Shown: in pieces, positions 57,958-64,000 of the stretch
How the letters are laid out: every line of letters starts with the position of its first letter
Position numbering within the stretch: the first letter of the stretch is position 1
Assembly (NCBI GenBank): GCA_021234155.1
Contig: JAJEKV010000075.1
Coordinates: 3,875,720 to 3,939,719, forward strand
DNA length: 64,000 nucleotides
DNA from: Isoetes taiwanensis
Taxonomy: Eukaryota > Streptophyta > Lycopodiopsida > Isoetales > Isoetaceae
Direction: 5' to 3'
Position numbers and translations under genes: made by a program
Notes under the pieces: generated by a model
What the model was told of the DNA's origin: nothing
Databases searched by the model: none
What the model saw: the letters and a program-made list of their open reading frames with translations, nothing else

Positions 57958-60170
57958 ATGTTTCACACAGTAATTGAAGTTTGGTTTTTTTGTTTTAGCT
58001 ACCACTGTGGCTATGGTCCAAAAGATCTCCGTAAGCAACCTCGTGAAGTAAAGCACAAGACAACCAAAGCTATGGTTGCCGAAGCAAAGAGGATAGACCC
58101 ATCATACTCAAAGAGACAGAGGGGTATGAGCATCAAGAGAGGGTGTAGGTGCCATTTCACCACGAAGCAATTGTATTTGAAACCCGAATGCACCAAAATA
58201 ACCTTTCATGAGATGGAACACATTGATGTGGAAGGCAAAGTATGTCATGGTGTTAATGACCCTCAATGTGCGAAGACCAGGCACGAAGTAGCTCCTTGGT
58301 TATCAAAAGAGAAGAAAGATTGGGCCAGGATCAGTTGATACAGAATCACACCCCACAGGAGGTATACAGGCAGCATGAAGAGCAATGGGCTCTCAAGAAG
58401 AGGATTGATCCGAATAATGTGAAGAATAGAGATCAATTCCTTCACATGGATGATCTCTACAATTTGTCTAGGAAGATAGCATTGGACACTTGGATGTTAC
58501 ATGAAGACGTTGGTTTGAGTTTAAGGACGTGGGTAGAATTGCACCCTGAATCAGTGTTCTTGTACCAAGAAGGTGTACCATTTACTCTAGGGATAATCAC
58601 TCCCTTTCAAATGAAGATTCTCTTGGAACATGGCAAGAACAATGCTGTAGCAATGGACTCAACTTTCAAGACAAGCGACCATTGCTATAGCTTTGTACAC
58701 CTTGCTAGTATCGATGACCATGGAAATGGTGTACCCGTTTGCTTGGGTTCTCTCGTCTAGCCCGTGAAGAGGACATCCGACCTTGGCTCTTTGCATTGAA
58801 GAATCACATCCATGGTGTGGATCCCACTTGGCAACCCTCTTGTTTTATTGTTGATGATGCCAAAGCAGAGATTAATGCATTGGAAACGGTTTGGCCTAAT
58901 TCTAGAATACAATTGTGCATTTGGCATGTGAGGAGAAATTGGATGAAAATGCTCTTGAAGCATGTGAAGAACAAGAAGGTTAGAGGGGAGATGTTTAAGG
59001 ACATTGGCCACATAATGTATAACACACATGTGGAAGCGGATGGAAGATTTGGTAAGGATTATGGAGGCTTGCTTTGAGGCTATTGGATGAGTTCAAGGAG
59101 AAATACAAATCTTGGAAAAGGGTTGTTAAGTACATGAACAAGACTTGGACTAAGAACATCACGACTTGGATCATTGCTACAAGAATCTATCCTCATACCA
59201 ACCAAGAGACAAATGCGGCTATAGAGGCTTATCACAACTAAATGAAGAGAAAGCTAGGGGTTTCGAAGCACGCCTTGAGAGGTAGGAGGATTGATTGGTT
59301 GATCTACACGCTCACTTGTAGATTGGAAACACACCTTCTTTATGACAGGTTCAAGAAGGATGAGGGTTTCAAAGTGAATAAGAGAGCGAGGAGCACATAG
59401 TTGAGGCAGCAATTATAGGGGACGCGTGTCATTCCCCGATGAGGTCTGTTAGATGGTTGAACTTCAAAGAAGGGAGGGCTGAAGTGTGGAGTCAAAATAT
59501 GGATGCTTGGGATGAAAGCCGAGAGGCTGTGCCCTACCTTGTGGATGTCGCACATGAGCACTGGTCATCTTGTGATTGCCCTTGGGGTATGAAAGGTAAC
59601 ATCTGCAAACACTAGGTCAAAGTGATCCAAATGATGGCCAAGTATAGTGAGGAGGACATTTTAAGGGTTTGTGGAACATTGCATGGTTCTCAAGCTGGCG
59701 GTTTGGAGAACTTGAGGGCATTTGGAGAGGCATACGATGATGGTTTTCTTGATAACAGGGCACCATCTAGTCCAGAGGATACTTGCACATTGGTGACAGG
59801 ATTGGAGGATGACAATGGTGAGGAGAAGATTGTACCTGAGGATGGCATTGGTGAGGAGAAGATTTCCCTCACCACAAGAATTGAGAGTAGCATAAATGCG
59901 AGCATGGCCCGCATTAGGGAGACCATATCTAGTAGCCCACAGGTTGCTTTGGAGGCAGATTTCCTCCTACGGGAGCTTGGTTTGAAGTTGGAGAGATTGA
60001 CCACTTGCAAGTTAGACACTGTTGCTGCACCCAGTCTACCCATCGTGGAGGACTTCAATGGAAAAACATTGGTGAGGCCAGTTCCATTCGTGGAGTGTCG
60101 GAAGAGGCAAAAGAAGCTTGTTGGTTCTAGTGTGTTTTCGCGAGAGTGTGAAGGGCACCTTCAAGAGTGA
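57958..60170 (+). pseudogene. MULE/FAR1-like transposase, broken
   Basis: Frames 57958-58338, 58266-58760, 58739-59077, about 59070-59400 and 59622-60170 form one gene with at least three frameshifts and stops. In order: a Cys/His N-terminal region (KRGCRCHFTTKQLYLKPEC ... HEMEHIDVEGKVCHG), then the MULE transposase core with AMDSTFKTSDHCYSFVHLAS (first catalytic Asp), CFIVDDAKAEINALE (second Asp) and CIWHVRRNWMK. QETNAAIEAYHN (catalytic Glu region) follows. A SWIM zinc finger CDCPWGMKGNICKH lies near 59570-59612. The C-terminal tail is acidic and then basic. This is the layout of Mutator-like transposases and domesticated FAR1/FHY3 proteins; the damage indicates a dead transposon. Confidence 0.82.
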
Positions 60171-60235
60171 AGGTTGTGGCCAAACAAACTCATGTCTTTT
60201 ATAAACTTACGTGTCTTCTATAAATGCAATGTAGA

Positions 60236-61050
60236 ACCACATGCGGCCACATGAAGTCTTGGCCACATTAAGCAAAATGGGTTAATGTGGCCACATGGAG
60301 TCTTGGCCACATTAACCAAATTGGGTTAATGTGGCCACATGAAGTCTTGGGCACATTAACCAAATTGGGTTAATGTGGCCACATGAAGTCTTGGCCACAT
60401 TAACCCATTTTGGTTAATGTGGCCAAGAGTTCATGTGGCCACATTAACCAAATTGGGTTAATGTGGCCACATGAAGTCTTGGGCACATTAACCAAATTGG
60501 GTTAATGTGGCCACATGAAGTCTTGGCCACATTAACCCATTTTGGTTAATGTGGCCAAGTGTTCATGTGGCCACAGTAACCAAATTGGGTTTATGTGGCC
60601 ACATGAACTCTTGGCCACATTAACCAAAATGGGTTAATGTGGCCACATGGAGTCTTGGCCACATTAACCCATTTTGGTTAATGTGGCCACATGAACTCTT
60701 GGCCACATTAACCCATTTTGGTTAATGTGGCCACATGAAGTCTTGGCCGCATTAACCAAATTGGGTTAATGTGGCCACATGAAGTCTTGGCCACATTAAC
60801 CAAATTGGGTTAATGTGGCCACATTAACCAAATTGGGTTAATGTGGCCACATGAAGTCTTGGGCACATTAACCAAATTGGGTTAATGTGGCCACATGAAG
60901 TCTTGGCCACATTAACCCATTTTGGTTAATGTGGCCAAGAGTTCATGTGGCCCGCTTTGAACAAGTGGGTTTATGTGGCCACATGAACTCTTGGCCACAT
61001 TAACCAAAATGGGTTAATGTGGCCACATGAAGTCTTGGCCACATTAACCA
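60236..61050. repeat. Dense array of the TTAATGTGGCCACATTAA palindrome
   Basis: About 0.8 kb made almost wholly of (GG)TTAATGTGGCCACATGAAGT, CTTGGCCACATTAACC and AAATTGG/AAATGGG spacers in alternating orientation. Many half-sites face each other, giving perfect palindromes. It lies between the 3' ends of two convergent genes. Confidence 0.9.
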
Positions 61051-61237
61051 TAAGGTATCAACATGCCTCAAATAAGGTATCAACATGCCTCAAATATAGT
61101 CCGAACAAAGCAGGATGAAAGAATTGGTGGTACTTACGAGACTCCACGGGTATGAAGTGAGAAAGAATCCTGGGTTTTGGGCACAATCAACCCTGTAAAG
61201 ACAATAAAAAATAAGGGCAGCCAAAGGAACAGTAAAC

Positions 61238-62692
61238 TTACATAAAATATGACCCGACCGACTCCTCGTTCACCCAAGAAGCACCCACTTTCTCTGGATT
61301 GTCAGTACCCGGGTGCTCGAATGCTGCTGCATCTGCCTTGCTTATCACAAACTCACCCATCCGAGATGATCCCCAAGACCACAGGGGGCTCTTCAGGTGC
61401 AGTGGCCAGACACAACTGTATGACAAAGATTCAGGAAGTTCTGACCTGCTAGATTTTACTTTTCTTTTCTTGGCAGACAGGAACATGGTGTGCAAGTCTT
61501 CAACTTTCTGCAAGAAATCAGGACTCAGCACAAAATTAGCTTCTAAGGTGAGGACGGTTCTAACCCTGGCCTGCTGGCTTTCTGGGCTTCCTGGGCTATC
61601 AGATATAAGATGAGCAGGCATTAGGCGCAGTGGGGAGTCCGGCTGATCCACACTAGAACTCTCGGCTGCTTCAACCCGGGAGGTCTTAATTGGAGCATTA
61701 ATGCTCAACCCGGCTGCATCTGCTGAAAGCTTGGTCATAGGGGTTCCAGGGGTCGGATGTGCACTCTCCTCTGCATGGTCTTCTTCACTAGATTCCGACC
61801 CATCATGTGCTGGACTGTCAAAATACCATGTCTTCTTCAAAAGTTCGGACTGCAGCTCATCCATGCAGGATGCAATATTGGCATCCAACTTCCTCTCGTG
61901 CCATTGTTCTTCTGTGCAATCAAAATCATAAGCCTCTTTGATGTTCTTCTTGTACTGAGCTATTTTACTGTTCTTGGATCTGTCCCAATCCAAAGCCCTC
62001 CTTTGCACATAATCCTCGGCATATTTCTTCACCTCCAACTCCTTCTCTGGGCCATCGGGCATGTCGCCAAGTAGGGCATACGCAATTGCTCTTGAATCTA
62101 TCTGTGCCCTTTTCAAGAACTGGCTCCTATTAACCTTCCATCTGTGAACCGGATCAACCCTATACTTCTGAACATACTGGCTCAGGTCCCGGCCTGGCCT
62201 CCTCTTGTGCTTAACTTGCTCCTGCATTCTCCTGCCCCAAGCTGCCCGCTCCACCTCCACAACCAGCCCATGCCATCTCTTCAAATGCTCCTCCAGTCTG
62301 GCCCTCTTCCTCCCGTGCCACCCACAATCCTCAACTATGCAACACCATTTGCTTTTCTTCTTACTGTAAAAAAAGCCCCTTTCCCGGGCCTGATCATCCA
62401 CCTCGGAATCTGCCTGCTGCATGGGTTGTAGGGCCTCCAGTTTGCCAGCACCACTATGCGAAGCCTTCTTGAGCTTCCTCAGAGAAGCTGGATGCCTGGA
62501 ATCGACCTCACCTTGGTTTTTTGCTGCTCCACCCGATTCCTTTAGATCCCTCACTGCTGCTGGTAGCTCTTCCACATTAGGCAAGAAAGCTCCATCTCCA
62601 TCTGAACTCTGGGCCGAATCCGACATATCCGACCCACTAGCCTCGCTCAGAGTCATTTCTTCAGCATCGGATGCCATGATCGAACTCGCCAT
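61238..62692 (-). CDS. Intact C2H2 zinc-finger protein, 484 aa
   Basis: An uninterrupted frame from ATG at 62692 to TAA at 61240-61238. The N-terminal 60 residues are acidic and Ser-rich. Residues ~110-141 form a single C2H2 finger (Cys118-x4-Cys123-x12-His136-x4-His141: CIVEDCGWHGRKRARLEEHL) preceded by basic SKKKSK. A Lys/Arg-rich helical region follows (160-270), then an acidic/Pro/Ser linker and a C-terminal region with SAKKRKVKSSR, a likely nuclear signal. Composition suggests a nuclear DNA-binding protein. I do not recognise the family. It is flanked on both sides by the palindrome arrays and converges on the MULE-like gene, so it may be an accessory protein of that element or a host gene. 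It is the only long intact ORF in the window. Confidence 0.72.
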   Translation of the reverse strand: MASSIMASDAEEMTLSEASGSDMSDSAQSSDGDGAFLPNVEELPAAVRDLKESGGAAKNQGEVDSRHPASLRKLKKASHSGAGKLEALQPMQQADSEVDDQARERGFFYSKKKSKWCCIVEDCGWHGRKRARLEEHLKRWHGLVVEVERAAWGRRMQEQVKHKRRPGRDLSQYVQKYRVDPVHRWKVNRSQFLKRAQIDSRAIAYALLGDMPDGPEKELEVKKYAEDYVQRRALDWDRSKNSKIAQYKKNIKEAYDFDCTEEQWHERKLDANIASCMDELQSELLKKTWYFDSPAHDGSESSEEDHAEESAHPTPGTPMTKLSADAAGLSINAPIKTSRVEAAESSSVDQPDSPLRLMPAHLISDSPGSPESQQARVRTVLTLEANFVLSPDFLQKVEDLHTMFLSAKKRKVKSSRSELPESLSYSCVWPLHLKSPLWSWGSSRMGEFVISKADAAAFEHPGTDNPEKVGASWVNEESVGSYFM

Positions 62693-62869
62693 AGCCCTGT
62701 TTCGGTTTGAAGCGTCAGAAATCAGAAATCAGAGTTCTTATTTTTCCCCAATTTTTTGCCTAATGGTATGAGCCTAATGGTTTGGACATAGGCATAGATT
62801 GCCACAGTTTCTCCACCCCCCAAAAAAAATTGCCTGATTAATCATGGACATTAATCATGGCTTATAAGA
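62693..62869 (-). promoter_or_regulatory. Upstream region of the zinc-finger gene
   Basis: A short spacer between the start codon and the right-hand palindrome array. No clear TATA box is seen. The nearby array starts at about 62870, so any promoter lies in or next to it. Confidence 0.3.
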
Positions 62870-63560
62870 GGCCACATTAACCCATGCTTTTCATGGATAC
62901 ATTGTCAAAGATTTTAAGTGCCACCATGATAGAAAGTGTGGTAGTCAATGGTTGGGGCATGGCCACATTAACCCTTCATGGCCACATTAACTCATTGCCA
63001 CATTAAACCATTTCGGTTAATGTGGCCACATAAATCCATGGCCACATTAACCCATGGCCACATTAAACCACGTGAATTACTGTGGCTACATAAACCCATT
63101 TTGGTTAATGTGGCCATATTAACCCATGGCCACATTAACCCATTTTGGTTAATGTGGCCATATTAATCCATGGCCACATTAACCCACTGAAGGCCATGGC
63201 CACATTAAACCAATGTCCACATTAACCCAATGGCCACATTAAACCATTTCGGTTAATGTGGCCAACATAAACCCATGGCCACATTAACTTATTTTGGTTA
63301 ATGTGGCCATATTAACCCATGGCCACATTAACCCATGGCCACATTAAACCATAATGGTTATTGTGGCCACTGAAGGCCATGGCCACATTAAACCAATGTC
63401 CACATTAACCCAATGGCCACATTAACCAATGTTTAGGTAAATGTGCCTATCATGGTGGGTTAATGTTGCCTATCATGGTGGGTTAATGTGCCTATCAAAG
63501 AGACGTAACCCAAGCTCCTTTATAAAACATGTTTGCAATGGTTAATGTGGCCACTGAAAG
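62870..63560. repeat. Right array of the GGCCACATTAACC palindrome family
   Basis: Repeated ATGGCCACATTAACCCATGG and TTTTGGTTAATGTGGCCA words with variable spacing, ending with three TGGTGGGTTAATGTGCCTATC-like variants and a last GGTTAATGTGGCC at about 63540. Confidence 0.88.
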
Positions 63561-63949
63561 CATTAGAGTTTTTTTGGGATCACTTATTGTCCCAACCTCG
63601 ATGCCAGCATGGAAATCGCGCGGCCAATGAGAATGGGGGTGCAGGGCTTTTCTTCATCCATGCCCGCCCTTCCCCGCGGTGTCGTCAAGGTGCGTTCTGC
63701 ATTATCCTGACTGCACGCCCTGGAGGTTGATGGAAGCGGGAAGCAATAATTACAAATTATTCCCGCCCTGAATTACCGCCCAAATGTTGGGGTGTCTATA
63801 AGTACCCCTCCCCCCTTCCTCAACGCCCCCCTTCCCCCGTCTTTTCGCGCCTCTCCATCCGGGTTTGCTAATGCTTTCAATCCTTTTAGTTCTCATGAGC
63901 TCATCTGATTCAGATTGTTTGATCTAATTAATTTGCCGGTTCATTTCAG
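63561..63949 (+). promoter_or_regulatory. Promoter and 5' leader of a gene leaving the window
   Basis: A CCAAT word at about 63623, a TATA-like CTATAAGT at 63796-63803, then a pyrimidine-rich leader (CCCCTCCCCCCTTCC). An intron-like stretch ending TTTCAG|A lies directly before the ATG. GC content rises relative to the flanking repeats. Confidence 0.45.
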
Positions 63950-64000
63950 ATGGCGATTACCTCTGTCACAGCTGAGAATGATTTTGGCTGCTTCAATATA
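63950..64000 (+). CDS. Start of an unrecognised gene (partial)
   Basis: ATG at 63950, just after a TTTCAG acceptor-like hexamer, begins MAITSVTAENDFGCFNI and runs off the right edge. Seventeen codons are too few for a family call. The promoter-like segment upstream supports a real start. Confidence 0.4.
   Translation, partial: MAITSVTAENDFGCFNI

Noticed and set aside
61249-62771. + strand ORFs opposite the zinc-finger gene
   Set aside because: They are antisense shadows of the 484-codon - strand frame, rich in Leu/Pro/Ser as expected from complementing Glu/Lys/Arg codons.
62978-63166. Repetitive ORF (MATLTHCHIKP...)
   Set aside because: It is a translation of the GGCCACATTAACC array.

Overview
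The window is eukaryotic nuclear DNA, almost certainly from a land plant. It has introns with GT-AG borders, plant-type transposons (L1-type LINE with a zf-RVT domain, hAT, MULE/FAR1-like, a mini-Helitron), and decayed pieces of plant gene families (SBT2 subtilase, ABCG/PDR transporter, TERMINAL EAR1/Mei2-like, eIF3c). The repeat load and dyad-rich satellites suggest a large repetitive genome. A homosporous fern is my best guess, but that is inference. Few genes are intact; most coding signal is broken.

Layout. 1-4.9 kb: the last exons of an unrecognised + strand gene, a mini-Helitron (2246-2411) and a weak RG-rich gene candidate. 4.9-16.35 kb: a decayed unrecognised gene on the - strand, split by a hAT element (8025-16098; 14-bp terminal inverted repeats, 8-bp target duplication). 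The hAT carries a 5'-truncated LINE (8168-11409; 13-bp target duplication, poly-A tail). A dyad satellite lies inside the decayed gene. 16.4-25.5 kb: a DUF8039-like fragment, tandem repeats, a second dyad array, a tRNA-like (SINE) head, a decayed DUF7869-type transposase-like gene and an ATGCAAAT-rich repeat field.

25.5-56.05 kb is the most unusual part. Seven units lie end to end in mixed orientation. Each has an L end (TATATACAAGTNTTTGTA, then a long degenerate array of GATTC-type words) and an R end (GC-rich, with GCCACCTC, GCATGCCCC and CCGTCC/GGACGG dyads, closing in TA repeats). Neighbouring units meet at TA microsatellites. Five units carry pieces of host genes or ORFs: ABCG/PDR and a UBA2-like RRM protein; TERMINAL EAR1-like (two near-identical units); SBT2 subtilase and eIF3c; EMB8-like hydrolase and a GDSL-lipase-like piece. 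Nearly all fragments read from R towards L. I read this as a family of gene-capturing non-autonomous elements that target TA microsatellites. No transposase for them is visible here.

56-63.6 kb: a decayed MULE/FAR1-like transposase and a convergent intact 484-codon C2H2 zinc-finger ORF, embedded in arrays of the palindrome TTAATGTGGCCACATTAA. 63.6-64 kb: a promoter-like segment and the first 17 codons of a gene that leaves the window.
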